DNA of 64,000 nucleotides from CAVVMA01 sp963788205 (GTDB lineage: Bacteria; Desulfobacterota; Binatia; Binatales; Binataceae). The position numbers and the translations under genes are program-made. Of the stretch, positions 1 through 7,517 are shown piece by piece. The notes under the pieces are model-generated. The model had not been told where the DNA came from and searched no databases. It worked only from the letters and a program-made list of their open reading frames with translations. The first letter of the stretch is position 1, and every line of letters begins with the position of its first letter. The DNA is taken from assembly GCA_963788205.1 (NCBI GenBank), contig CAWBGG010000002.1, positions 682,001 through 746,000 of the forward strand, in the 5' to 3' direction.

Positions 1-132
1 CTCGATTCGCATCAGGCACGGTTCGCATACGCGCCGGCCGGCTTCGATCGGCAGTCGCGCGTCGCACGCGGCGCATCGCGGCGGATAGAGAAAGTTGACT
101 AGGTAGCGAAGCATCGGCACCGCTATCGTCAT
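1..132 (-). CDS. ComF-family protein, N-terminal fragment (runs off left edge)
   Basis: Only the first 44 residues are inside the window. They read MTIAVPMLRYLVNFLYPPRC followed by AACD and, after a short basic stretch, VCEPCL. Two CxxC pairs right after a hydrophobic FLYPP segment are the hallmark of the zinc-ribbon that opens ComF/GntX-type phosphoribosyltransferase-like proteins, which are tied to DNA uptake in naturally competent bacteria. The catalytic domain is off the edge, so function cannot be checked. The ATG at 132 is the first in-frame start; an internal Met at codon 7 is an alternative. The gene diverges from the CoA-transferase at 251. Confidence 0.7.
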   Translation of the reverse strand, partial: MTIAVPMLRYLVNFLYPPRCAACDARLPIEAGRRVCEPCLMRIE

Positions 133-250
133 ACGAAAGTTCGCCGCGGCGCAATCCAGGCCGTGACAAGCAGCGCAGTATCGTGCGCCACTTCACGGAA
201 TCCTGTGATATATACGGCTTTGAATTTCAATCTCTATTCGGGATTAGCAT

Positions 251-1465
251 ATGGACGCTCCGCTCAAGGGAATTCGGGTTGTCGATTGGACTATCTGGCA
301 GCAGGGCCCGGTGGCCGGCGTGATGCTGGCGGACTTGGGCGCCGAGGTGATCAAGCTCGAGGAGCGCGAAAGCGGCGATCCGGCGCGATGGATCCTCGCG
401 GTAGCCGGTGGCTCGACCTACAAGGCCGCGCGCAACTTCTACTTCGAGGCCAACAATCGCCACAAGCGGAGCTTGGCGCTGGACCTCAAGAAGCCGCAGG
501 CGCGCGAGATCATCTACAAGCTGGCGGCCAGGAGCGATGTGTTCCTGCAGAACTTCCGGCAAGGTGTGGCCGCGCGGCTCGGGCTCGATTACCAGGCGCT
601 CAGCGCGCACAATCCGCGCCTCATCTATGCGAGCGCTTCCGGCTACGGCCCCAAGGGACCCGAGAGCGGCGATCCCTCATTCGATTACCTCGGGCAAGGC
701 CGCTCCGGAATCATGAACGCGATTGGCGGACCCGACCTGCCGCCGACCTACATAACCGGCGGAATCGCCGATCAGTGCGGCGCGATCATGCTCGCCTTCG
801 GCATCGTCACCGCGTTGCTCGCGCGTGAGCGCTACGGCATCGGCCAGGAAATCGACGTTTCTCACCTCGGCTCGATGACGATGCTGCAGGGACTCAACGT
901 CGCCTCGCGCGCGATGATGGGCTGGGAGATGCCGCGCGTGGCGCGAGAGGCGGCCTTCAACCCGCTGTGGAACCACTATCAATGCGCCGACGGCAAGTGG
1001 CTGTGTCTCTCGATGCTGCAATCGGATCGCTACTGGAAGGACTTCTGCATCGCGCTCGGCCTCGGCGAGCTGATCGACGACGCGCGTTTCAAGGAGCTTC
1101 GCGCGCGCGGCCAGAACGCGCGGGCGTTGATCGAAATCCTCGATCGCACGTTTGCGAGCAAGCCGCGCGAAGAGTGGCTCAAAATTCTCAAGGCCGGCGG
1201 CGATTTCATTTTCGGGATCGTCAATTCGGTCGCCGACCTGCCCAACGATCCGCAGATAATCGCCAACGACTACATCGTCGACTACGAGCATCCGGCGCTG
1301 GGGAAGACCAAGGTCGTGGGAACGCCGGTGATCTTCAGCAGGACGCCGGGAAACCCGCGCGGCGCCGCGCCCGAACTCGGGGAGCATACCGAACTGATTC
1401 TGACCGAAGAGCTGGGTTACAGTTGGGACGACGTCGCGCGATTGCGGGAATCGGGTGTAATCTAG
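251..1465 (+). CDS. CaiB/BaiF (class III) CoA-transferase
   Basis: A 404-residue cytosolic enzyme of the family III CoA-transferases, which move CoA between acyl donors and carboxylic acids through a mixed-anhydride/thioester mechanism. The N-terminus has the family signature GIRVVDWT, then GPVAGVMLADLGAEVIKLE. The expected catalytic aspartate is probably D174 in GGIADQCGA, followed by the conserved ARERYGIGQEIDVS stretch. Length is normal for the family. The substrate cannot be read from sequence; the downstream SnoaL-like gene and acyl-CoA dehydrogenases suggest a carboxylic-acid or terpenoid/steroid-like catabolic setting. The TAG stop at 1463-1465 overlaps the CTAG end of a MITE, so the native stop may have been preserved or supplied by the insertion. 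Confidence 0.9.
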   Translation: MDAPLKGIRVVDWTIWQQGPVAGVMLADLGAEVIKLEERESGDPARWILAVAGGSTYKAARNFYFEANNRHKRSLALDLKKPQAREIIYKLAARSDVFLQNFRQGVAARLGLDYQALSAHNPRLIYASASGYGPKGPESGDPSFDYLGQGRSGIMNAIGGPDLPPTYITGGIADQCGAIMLAFGIVTALLARERYGIGQEIDVSHLGSMTMLQGLNVASRAMMGWEMPRVAREAAFNPLWNHYQCADGKWLCLSMLQSDRYWKDFCIALGLGELIDDARFKELRARGQNARALIEILDRTFASKPREEWLKILKAGGDFIFGIVNSVADLPNDPQIIANDYIVDYEHPALGKTKVVGTPVIFSRTPGNPRGAAPELGEHTELILTEELGYSWDDVARLRESGVI

Positions 1466-1574
1466 TGTCCTGAGTTGGAAGTGCGATGAAACTGTCTGAG
1501 CCCTCTCCCGGCTTGCGGGAGAGGGCTTACAAACCAGACGAGTTTGTGCAGGAACTTTCGACTCAGGACACTAG
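1462..1574. mobile_element. IS630-type MITE with ~21-bp terminal inverted repeats at CTAG
   Basis: The left end reads ctagtgtcctgagttggaag (from 1462) and the right end is its near-perfect inverse, with cgactcaggacactag ending at 1574 (about 19 of 21 bases pair). Both ends carry CTAG, so a TA target duplication lies at 1463-1464 and 1572-1573, as IS630/Tc1-mariner transposition produces. The interior (~70 bp) has no coding capacity but holds an 11-bp stem hairpin (1499-1509 with 1517-1527). The outer bases ctagtgt match the ends of the IS630 copy at 53.6 kb, although the rest differs, so a related transposase rather than that exact one probably mobilised it. Confidence 0.75.
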
Positions 1575-1608
1575 CTACCAGAGCTACCAGGAACGCCGGA
1601 GCAGATCA

Positions 1609-2022
1609 GTGGAAACCGCGCGCGGAACATTGGAAGACCGGGAAGAGATTCGTGATCTCTATACGCTCTACGCGATTACGCTTGACAGCGGACGCTACGA
1701 CGAATGGATCGATTGCTTCACCGAAGACGGAACCTTTGAGAGCCAGCGCTTCGGGCAGCACGCCGGCCGCGAGGGACTTTGCAAGTTCGTCAAGAAATAC
1801 AAGGAATCGCTCGGCGGCGCGCAGGCGCGCCACATAGTCACCAATGTACACTTCGAGATCGAGGGCGATCGCGCCAAGGGCGGCTGCTACCTCGCCTACT
1901 ATCACTCCAAATTCGGAAAGACCGGGCTTTCTGCGGTCGGCCGCTACGAGGACGAGCTGCACAAGGCCGGCGGGCGCTGGCGCTTCTTGAGCCGCCGCGT
2001 TTCGGTCGACGGCCTGGCGTAG
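1609..2022 (+). CDS. SnoaL-like / NTF2-fold protein
   Basis: About 137 residues with the SnoaL_4-type pattern: EIRDLYTLYAITLDSGRYDEWIDCFTEDGTFES, then a GREGLCKFVKKY helix and the RHIVTNVHFEI strand. Such NTF2-fold proteins act as small hydratases, isomerases or cyclases, often on terpenoid, steroid or polyketide CoA intermediates. I chose GTG 1609 because GGAG sits at 1598-1601, seven bases upstream, and because the longer in-frame ATG at 1486 would make the first ~30 codons out of the MITE (1462-1574). The longer form is possible if the MITE donated a start. Probably co-transcribed with the CoA-transferase. Confidence 0.8.
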   Translation: METARGTLEDREEIRDLYTLYAITLDSGRYDEWIDCFTEDGTFESQRFGQHAGREGLCKFVKKYKESLGGAQARHIVTNVHFEIEGDRAKGGCYLAYYHSKFGKTGLSAVGRYEDELHKAGGRWRFLSRRVSVDGLA

Positions 2023-2059
2023 GGGCGCGCGAACCCGATGAGTTGACGCCCCAGGCGCG

Positions 2060-3283
2060 TCAATTCAATTCCTTACTGTTGTAGCCCAGGATTCGCCGCG
2101 CCACGATAATCATGTTGATCTGCTGCGTGCCCTCGAAGATGTCATTGATCTTCGCATCCCGCATCCATTTTTCCACCAGCTCGCGGCGCGAATAGCCGGC
2201 CGGTCCCATGATCTCCACGGCCTTCTGCGTGATGTGCGTCACCGCGAGGCCGGCCTTGGCCTTGGCCATCGAGGCTTCGAGGTTGTTGTGCTTGCCCATG
2301 TCGAGCATCCAGGCGGCGCGCCAGGTCAGCAGCCGCGCGGCTTTGAGGTTGACTTCCATGTCCATGAAGTCGCGCTCGATCGCGGCCAGCTTGTGCGGCG
2401 AGATTCCATAGCGAACCGGCACGTTCTGTTGTTTCAGGAAGTCGCGCACGTAATCGAGCGCGGCGCGACCGACACCCAGCGCCATCGCGGCCACGATCGG
2501 GCGGGTCGCGTCGAAGGTCGCCATCACGTCTTTGAAGCCTCCCTCGGGCCGGACCTCGGGCGATCCCAGCAGATGGTCGAACGGCACGCGGCAGTTGTCG
2601 AACACGATCGCGGCGGTGTCAGATGCGCGAATCCCAAGCTTGTTCTCGGTGCGCGTGACCGTCATGCCGGGCGTATCATGCTCGACGACGAAGGGCTTGA
2701 TACCGGCGCGACCGGCGCTTTTGTCGACCGTCGCCCAGACCACGATAAAGCCCTCGGACTTGGCCGCCATCTCGCCGGCGGTGCAGAAAATCTTGGTGCC
2801 GTTGATTACCCAGTCGTCACCGACGCGGGTCGCGGTGGTGGTGACGGCGGCCGAATCGGAGCCGCATCCGGGCTCCGTGATCGCCATCGCGCCCCACTTG
2901 GGCTTGCCCTCGCGGAAGCGCTTGAGGAAGCGCTCTTTCTGCTGCGGCGTGCCGGCCGCCATTACGGCCGCGCCGCCCAGACCGGGATTGGGGATCGAAA
3001 GGAACAGTCCCGCGTCGCCCCAGCACAACTCCTCGGTGCTCAGGATCGTATGGAGGGTGCGCAGCGGACGCGCGCCGCCTTCGCGTTTGGCCTCCGAGCT
3101 GTCCTTGCCGATGGTGATGTCGGCTGCGTGCGACGCGGACCACATCGTCTCCCAGAACTGCACGGGCTTGTCGTGCTCGCGCTCGTCATACTCGCGCGAG
3201 ATCGGGCGCACCATCTGCTCCGCGATCGTGTGGTACATCTGCAAGCGGCCCGCTACCTGAGGTTCCAATTCGAAGTCGATCAT
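2060..3283 (-). CDS. Acyl-CoA dehydrogenase (catalytic-type subunit)
   Basis: A 407-residue FAD-dependent acyl-CoA dehydrogenase, which introduces an alpha-beta double bond in acyl-CoA. Visible family features are AITEPGCGSDSA (FAD/substrate region), NGTKIFCTAGEMA, GVGRAALDYVRDF, and the C-terminal IFEGTQQIN, whose Glu (about residue 384) is the usual catalytic base. ATG 3283 is chosen because a GGAGAG ribosome site lies just upstream; the open frame extends further but without homology. It follows a second ACAD gene (3336-4445) by 52 bases on the same strand. That paralog lacks the catalytic Glu motif, which suggests an alpha-beta heteromeric enzyme as known for FadE pairs in steroid side-chain oxidation. 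Confidence 0.92.
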   Translation of the reverse strand: MIDFELEPQVAGRLQMYHTIAEQMVRPISREYDEREHDKPVQFWETMWSASHAADITIGKDSSEAKREGGARPLRTLHTILSTEELCWGDAGLFLSIPNPGLGGAAVMAAGTPQQKERFLKRFREGKPKWGAMAITEPGCGSDSAAVTTTATRVGDDWVINGTKIFCTAGEMAAKSEGFIVVWATVDKSAGRAGIKPFVVEHDTPGMTVTRTENKLGIRASDTAAIVFDNCRVPFDHLLGSPEVRPEGGFKDVMATFDATRPIVAAMALGVGRAALDYVRDFLKQQNVPVRYGISPHKLAAIERDFMDMEVNLKAARLLTWRAAWMLDMGKHNNLEASMAKAKAGLAVTHITQKAVEIMGPAGYSRRELVEKWMRDAKINDIFEGTQQINMIIVARRILGYNSKELN

Positions 3284-3335
3284 CAAATTCTCTCCGTCGC
3301 GCAATCTGCGGAATCTGCTTCGTTCGGAATTCGCT

Positions 3336-4445
3336 CTAAACCGTGGCCAGCCCGTCGAGAGTCGCGAAGCCGCGCGCGTTGCGCAGCCACATCTCGACCG
3401 GATGCTCCCGGATATAACCATGTCCGCCCAGCGCCTGCACCGCGTTGTCGGCGATCTTCAGCGCCGCGGCCGCCGCGTAGTTCTTGGCCAGATAGCTCTC
3501 TTGGAGGCCATCCTCGCCCTTGTCCAGATGCCACGCCGCTTCCCATACCAGCAGGCGCGACGCATCGATTTCTATCGCCATGTCGGCGAGCATGAAGGCG
3601 ATCGCCTGTTTGGTGGCGATCGGCACGCCGAAGGCCTTGCGCTCCTTGGCATAGTCGCGGGCGTAGTCGAACGACGCGCGCGCGACTCCCACTGCCATCG
3701 CGGCCATCGCCACGCGCCATTGGCTGGTGAGCCGGGTGAAGTTGCATCCGCGCTCGCCGCCCAGCCGCGCCTCGGGTCCGAGCCGGCATCCCTTGAGCGC
3801 GAGCTCGTAGGTGGCGACGCCCTTGAGGCCCATATTTTTTTCGCGCTCGCCGATCGTGAGGCCGCCGGCGCCGCGCTCGACGATAAATCCGTTGACGCCG
3901 GCTAGGCCCGCATCCGGCTTGGAGGCGGCGAACACCAGCATTGCGTCGGCCTCCTTGGCCAGCGGGACGAAGCACTTGGCGCCATCGAGCACGAAGCCAC
4001 CGTTGCGAGCTTGGCCGACGGTCGCCAGCGCATTGAGGTCGAAATCGAATTTGGGCTCCATCACGGCCGCGGTCGCAGCGACGAATTCGGGTTTGCTCAG
4101 CCGTGGAAGATAGCGCTTCTGCTGGTCGGCGGTGCCCATCTCGATTAGCGGAAAGGCGAACAGCCGCGGCGCGAGGACATCGATCGCCACCGAGAGGTCG
4201 CCGTAGGCGAGTTCCTCCGCGATCACGGCGCCGGTTACCGCCGAGCGCGCGTCGCCGTCGCCGCCGAATTGCTCGGGAATCGCGCTGCGCACGAGGCCCA
4301 GCTCGCAGGCCTTGGCCACCAATGCTTGCGGAATCAGGCCCTGCTCATCGGCGGGACGCGCCGCGGGCCGTACCTCGTCGCGGGCGAAAGCGCCCACGAT
4401 GTCGCGGATCATCTGCTGCTCTTCGCTTAGTTCGAAACTGATCAT
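3336..4445 (-). CDS. Acyl-CoA dehydrogenase paralog lacking the C-terminal catalytic Glu motif
   Basis: A 369-residue acyl-CoA dehydrogenase-fold protein: N-terminal helical domain (MISFELSEEQQMIRDIVGAF), middle beta domain (VLDGAKCFVP, GLKGVATYELALKGCRLG), and C-terminal helical domain (GVARASFDYARDYAKERKAF, QALGGHGYIREHPVE). At the place where active ACADs have a (Y/F)EGT motif, this protein ends NARGFATLDGLATV, so the usual catalytic base appears absent. Shorter, non-catalytic ACAD subunits are known partners in heterotetrameric FadE enzymes. The adjacent complete ACAD (2060-3283) is the obvious partner. The substrate is unknown. Confidence 0.88.
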   Translation of the reverse strand: MISFELSEEQQMIRDIVGAFARDEVRPAARPADEQGLIPQALVAKACELGLVRSAIPEQFGGDGDARSAVTGAVIAEELAYGDLSVAIDVLAPRLFAFPLIEMGTADQQKRYLPRLSKPEFVAATAAVMEPKFDFDLNALATVGQARNGGFVLDGAKCFVPLAKEADAMLVFAASKPDAGLAGVNGFIVERGAGGLTIGEREKNMGLKGVATYELALKGCRLGPEARLGGERGCNFTRLTSQWRVAMAAMAVGVARASFDYARDYAKERKAFGVPIATKQAIAFMLADMAIEIDASRLLVWEAAWHLDKGEDGLQESYLAKNYAAAAALKIADNAVQALGGHGYIREHPVEMWLRNARGFATLDGLATV

Positions 4446-4485
4446 CTGTACCCCGATAGTCTATTGATAAAGCTGAAGTGAAACA

Positions 4486-5589
4486 TCACCTTCCGGGCGC
4501 CACCGCGATACCCAGCCGGGCCGATTCGTAAGCCGCCTCGACCAGCCGTTGCGCGGCCACGCCGGCGGCGAAATCCGGGTCGGGCTCGCATTGGCCCAGA
4601 AGCGCCGCCACGAATATGGCATCCTCGACCGCATAAGGCACGGCCAGCCAGCCTCCCAGCGTCCGCAGATAAGGCCGCTCGGCCAGAATCAGCTTCTCGA
4701 AGCGGTCGAGCACCTCTTCCGCCGCGATAGTCTCTTCAGGGCCGTCGCTCCGCTGCACGACGATCGGACCCAACGTGTCGTGATCGGTGGCGATAAAGAT
4801 GTTTTCGGCGAACACCTCGAAATGGCGATTGCTCGGGCGGCCGATCATCCGATGCCACACCGAGGTCATCTGGCCCCAGAAGCCGGCCTCGAATTCGAGC
4901 TGGCTGGCGGCAAAATCCTCCACTCCCGGCGCGCCGTTGAAATTGTGCTGGGCGCAGAACAGCCGGATCACCGGACCGAAAATCCAGGTGAAGAGATCGA
5001 AATCGTGCACGCTGTGCTCGATCAAAGTCCCGCCCGCGGTGAGACGCGGATCGTTGCGCCACGCGCTGTCATGGGCGCCGCGGATCGGAAAGTCCTGATC
5101 GTCGCGCATCGTTGCGGTAAGCAGCTTGCCGATCGCGCGCTCGCGCAGCAAGTCGCGAATCACCGTGTAAACCGGCGAGAAGCGCAGCACGAGTCCGACC
5201 TGGCTCATCACGTTGGCGGACCTGAGCTCGTCTTCCATCTGCCCCGCTTCGGGTGCGTTCATCGCTAGCGGCTTTTCGCAAAAGACGTGTTTGCCCGCGC
5301 GCGCCGCGCCCAGGCACAACTCCCGATGGAACCGGGTGGGAGTGCAGATCCAGACCGCGTCGACGCCGGCGTCGCTATAGATGCTCTGGGGCGACGGCGC
5401 GACCTTTGATTCCGGCCAGTGCGAGGCGATTCGCTCGGCCTGCGCGGCGACCGGATCGTAAGTCGCGACCACGCGGACGGCGCCCTCGGTGCTCTCAGCA
5501 ACCTGCTTGAGCATCAGGGAGTGGGTTTGCCCGATCAGTCCCGCGCCGAGGAGCCCGACTTTGACCGGCGGTTTAACTGGCGAGTGCAT
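4486..5589 (-). CDS. Gfo/Idh/MocA-family oxidoreductase
   Basis: A 367-residue NAD(P)-dependent oxidoreductase. Its Rossmann motif GLLGAGLIG lies near residues 12-20. The segment DAVWICTPTRFH and the conserved HVFCEKPLAMN follow, where the Lys of EKP is the family's cofactor/catalytic residue. These enzymes usually act on sugars, inositols or related polyols. ATG 5589 overlaps the stop of the upstream 52-codon gene (TGATG), so translation is probably coupled to the pgeF operon. The open frame continues upstream but only as an out-of-context shadow. Confidence 0.88.
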   Translation of the reverse strand: MHSPVKPPVKVGLLGAGLIGQTHSLMLKQVAESTEGAVRVVATYDPVAAQAERIASHWPESKVAPSPQSIYSDAGVDAVWICTPTRFHRELCLGAARAGKHVFCEKPLAMNAPEAGQMEDELRSANVMSQVGLVLRFSPVYTVIRDLLRERAIGKLLTATMRDDQDFPIRGAHDSAWRNDPRLTAGGTLIEHSVHDFDLFTWIFGPVIRLFCAQHNFNGAPGVEDFAASQLEFEAGFWGQMTSVWHRMIGRPSNRHFEVFAENIFIATDHDTLGPIVVQRSDGPEETIAAEEVLDRFEKLILAERPYLRTLGGWLAVPYAVEDAIFVAALLGQCEPDPDFAAGVAAQRLVEAAYESARLGIAVAPGR

Positions 5590-5747
5590 CACGACGACTC
5601 CGGTTCGCGGCGCGTCCGGGCGCGCTCGAGGGCGCGGCGATATTTCGTGGTGTCGGGCTCGATTCGCGACGGCGGCGCGATCGGTTTGCGCACTTTCGCG
5701 ATCACGCGGCCTTGCGCCGATTTGGTGGTTTTGCGCGGACGGGTCAT
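5589..5747 (-). CDS. Small basic protein (52 aa) between pgeF and the oxidoreductase
   Basis: A short frame reading MTRPRKTTKSAQGRVIAKVR and ending in ERARTRREPESS. It has no recognised domain, no membrane segment and is very rich in Arg/Lys. The case for a real gene is positional: its ATG overlaps the pgeF stop by four bases (ATGA, 5744-5747) and its TGA overlaps the oxidoreductase ATG (TGATG, 5587-5591). Such end-to-end coupling on both sides is hard to explain by chance. Function unknown; a nucleic-acid binding or structural role is only a guess from charge. Confidence 0.6.
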   Translation of the reverse strand: MTRPRKTTKSAQGRVIAKVRKPIAPPSRIEPDTTKYRRALERARTRREPESS

Positions 5748-6547
5748 GAGCCGCTCTCAGTGGCAAAGCCGATATAGCTGAGTTGCAGGCCGGTGATGCT
5801 GCCACCGCCGGCGCGGCGGGAAAAATAGCGGTCGCTGGCGCATCGCGTGCACGGTCCGAGGCTTGCGATCGCGGCCGGATCGAGGCCGCAACGCCCGAGC
5901 AGGTCGCGGAGCATGCCGTGCAAGTCGATGAAGGCCTTGCCGGGCGGGCCGGAGCGGATATGGCGCCCGGCGTTCGCGAAGCGATCGGCGAATCGATCCG
6001 CCAATTCCTGTTCCACCTCGAAGCAGCACGGTCCAACGGATGGGCCGAGCGCGGCGCGGATTCCCGCCGGCGTCGCGCCGAGCGCGACCATCGCGGCGAC
6101 CCCGGCCTCGGTGATATTCGCCAGCGTGCCGCGCCATCCGGCGTGGAGCGCGGCGGCGATGCCGCGCTGCGCATCGACCATCAGGATGGGAACGCAATCG
6201 GCGGTCAGAACCGTCAAGAGGATTCCCGGCGATGCGGTGACCAAGCCGTCACCTTCCAGGCGCGCGCCGTCGTAGCCGGCGCCGACCTGATGCACCGTCG
6301 CGCCGTGAACCTGATTCAGCCTCGCGATCACGGCGCCGGCCGGTATCGACTCGCGCACGATCTGCCAGTTGCGATCGACGGCCGCGGCTTCATCGCCGAC
6401 GCAGTAAGATAGATTCAAGCTTGCGAACGGGCCTCGGCTGACGCCGCCGAGACGGCCGAAAAATCCGTGCGCCAAGCCCTCGATCGGCAACGGTGCGCGC
6501 AGGGGATTGACGCGCGAAGCCACGTCCGGCTCGATTAGCTGATTCAT
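5744..6547 (-). CDS. pgeF: Peptidoglycan editing factor / purine nucleoside phosphorylase (YfiH/PgeF, DUF152)
   Basis: A 267-residue member of the multicopper-oxidase-like YfiH/LACC1 family, reported as a peptidoglycan editing factor and as a purine nucleoside-processing enzyme. Visible signatures are HGFFGRLGGVS, NQVHGATVH, LTADCVPIL, HAGWRG and GPSVGPCCFEV, which carry the His/Cys metal-site residues. ATG 6547 is preceded in frame by GTG 6550; either could start. It is the first gene of a coupled three-gene operon (ATGA overlap with the next). The start lies directly next to the left inverted repeat of the GFA cassette (6565-6605), so its promoter may lie in or be altered by that repeat. 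Confidence 0.9.
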   Translation of the reverse strand: MNQLIEPDVASRVNPLRAPLPIEGLAHGFFGRLGGVSRGPFASLNLSYCVGDEAAAVDRNWQIVRESIPAGAVIARLNQVHGATVHQVGAGYDGARLEGDGLVTASPGILLTVLTADCVPILMVDAQRGIAAALHAGWRGTLANITEAGVAAMVALGATPAGIRAALGPSVGPCCFEVEQELADRFADRFANAGRHIRSGPPGKAFIDLHGMLRDLLGRCGLDPAAIASLGPCTRCASDRYFSRRAGGGSITGLQLSYIGFATESGS

Positions 6548-6564
6548 CACTCGACGGGTCCCGA

Positions 6565-6605
6565 AATTTCGGTAGTGCTCTAATTCCCTGTGAGCGGGCT
6601 ATTAG
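6565..6605. repeat. Left ~41-bp inverted repeat flanking the GFA gene
   Basis: Contains ggtagtgctctaattcc, the inverse of ggaattagagcactacc at 7154-7171. Over about 41 bases the two copies pair at roughly 34 positions with one single-base indel. The perfect core is 16 bp. The repeat ends against the pgeF 5' end. Confidence 0.75.
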
Positions 6606-6634
6606 CGTTGGTTCGGAGTCAATCGACCACAGCG

Positions 6635-7090
6635 CTACTTAAGTTTCAGCGGTTCGAGCAGCCTGGCGCTGGATTCCGGGGCTGGATCGCCCTCATATTC
6701 CGGTAGCGTGCCGATCTCGCGGAGATTCAGCCAATTTGCCTTCTTGCCCACCCAGATGTGGTCTGCCGCGCGCGCGGGAACGCTACCATCGACCAGTCCC
6801 GTAGGTATTGCTACGACTGGATTTCCCGCGAAGACGGAGGGCACTGTCGAACCGCAGGTTTTGCAGAAGGACCTGCGATATGCAGGAGGCTCGCGAAGGA
6901 TCGGTGCGTCAAAGAATGAGATCAGTTCCTCGCCTCGGAGCCAGCGAAACTTCTCCGCACGCGCGCGGAATTCCGCGGCGAACGGGGAGCCGGTCGCGCG
7001 TTGACATCGCGAACAATGGCAGATCTCAATATTAGTGGTCGGACCGTCGAACTCGAAGGCGACGCTTCCGCAGAAACACTGTCCGGTCAT
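6635..7090 (-). CDS. GFA-family (CENP-V/GFA domain) zinc protein
   Basis: A 151-residue protein with the zinc-cysteine layout of the glutathione-dependent formaldehyde-activating (GFA) family: C5 and C7 (QCFCGSV), C24/C26/C29 (ICHCSRCQ) and C76/C79 (SFCKTCGS). The known family member Gfa was linked to S-hydroxymethylglutathione formation, but most relatives have no proven activity, so formaldehyde chemistry is not shown here. The gene and its short flanks lie entirely between inverted repeats at 6565-6605 and 7137-7178, suggesting it moved as a cassette. Confidence 0.87.
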   Translation of the reverse strand: MTGQCFCGSVAFEFDGPTTNIEICHCSRCQRATGSPFAAEFRARAEKFRWLRGEELISFFDAPILREPPAYRRSFCKTCGSTVPSVFAGNPVVAIPTGLVDGSVPARAADHIWVGKKANWLNLREIGTLPEYEGDPAPESSARLLEPLKLK

Positions 7091-7136
7091 CCTGATTCCA
7101 TCCTAACACGCGAAGATTCTTGATTCTGAATCGCCG

Positions 7137-7178
7137 CTACTAGCCCACCCGCCCGGAATTAGAGCACTACCCGAAATT
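7137..7178. repeat. Right ~42-bp inverted repeat flanking the GFA gene
   Basis: Reads ctactagcccacccgcccgg then aattagagcactacccgaaatt; inverse partner of 6565-6605. The two repeats bracket 531 bases holding only the GFA gene. Confidence 0.75.
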
Positions 7179-7263
7179 GCCGCGACATTGTTCGGGCACG
7201 ACACAATAGCCTATAATCAAATGTTTTGGAATTTCGCGCTACGCGAGCCTACTTGGAGCCTCT

Positions 7264-7485
7264 ATGGATGGCTACCGCTACATGATCGAGCGCAACCGGC
7301 TGATGCAGAAGCTCGAGGAGGAGCTGGGCAAGCTCACCGCCCTGCCCGACGAGCAGAAGCGGGCCGAAGCCAACCGCCTGCAAGCCGAATTTGACCGTCG
7401 TTTGGCCGACTTGTATGCGCAAACGGCCGCCGAATTTCCGGGCGAGCGCAAGAAAAAGGCGCGCCCGCTAACCGACCCTCACTGA
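7264..7485 (+). CDS. Small charged helical protein (73 aa), unknown function
   Basis: Reads MDGYRYMIERNRLMQKLEEE followed by LGKLTALPDEQKRAEANRLQ, with heptad-like spacing of Leu/Ala and alternating charges, so probably a helical or coiled-coil protein. The ATG at 7264 has a good GGAG site at 7255-7258. It ends 32 bases before the uvrA-like gene on the same strand and may be co-transcribed. No family is recognised. Confidence 0.55.
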   Translation: MDGYRYMIERNRLMQKLEEELGKLTALPDEQKRAEANRLQAEFDRRLADLYAQTAAEFPGERKKKARPLTDPH

Positions 7486-7517
7486 GGCCGCATCGTATCG
7501 GCGCGGGGAAAGCAGTC

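Noticed and set aside
2234..3595. 453-codon open frame opposite the acyl-CoA dehydrogenase
   Set aside because: Shadow frame; the minus strand carries the real family motifs.
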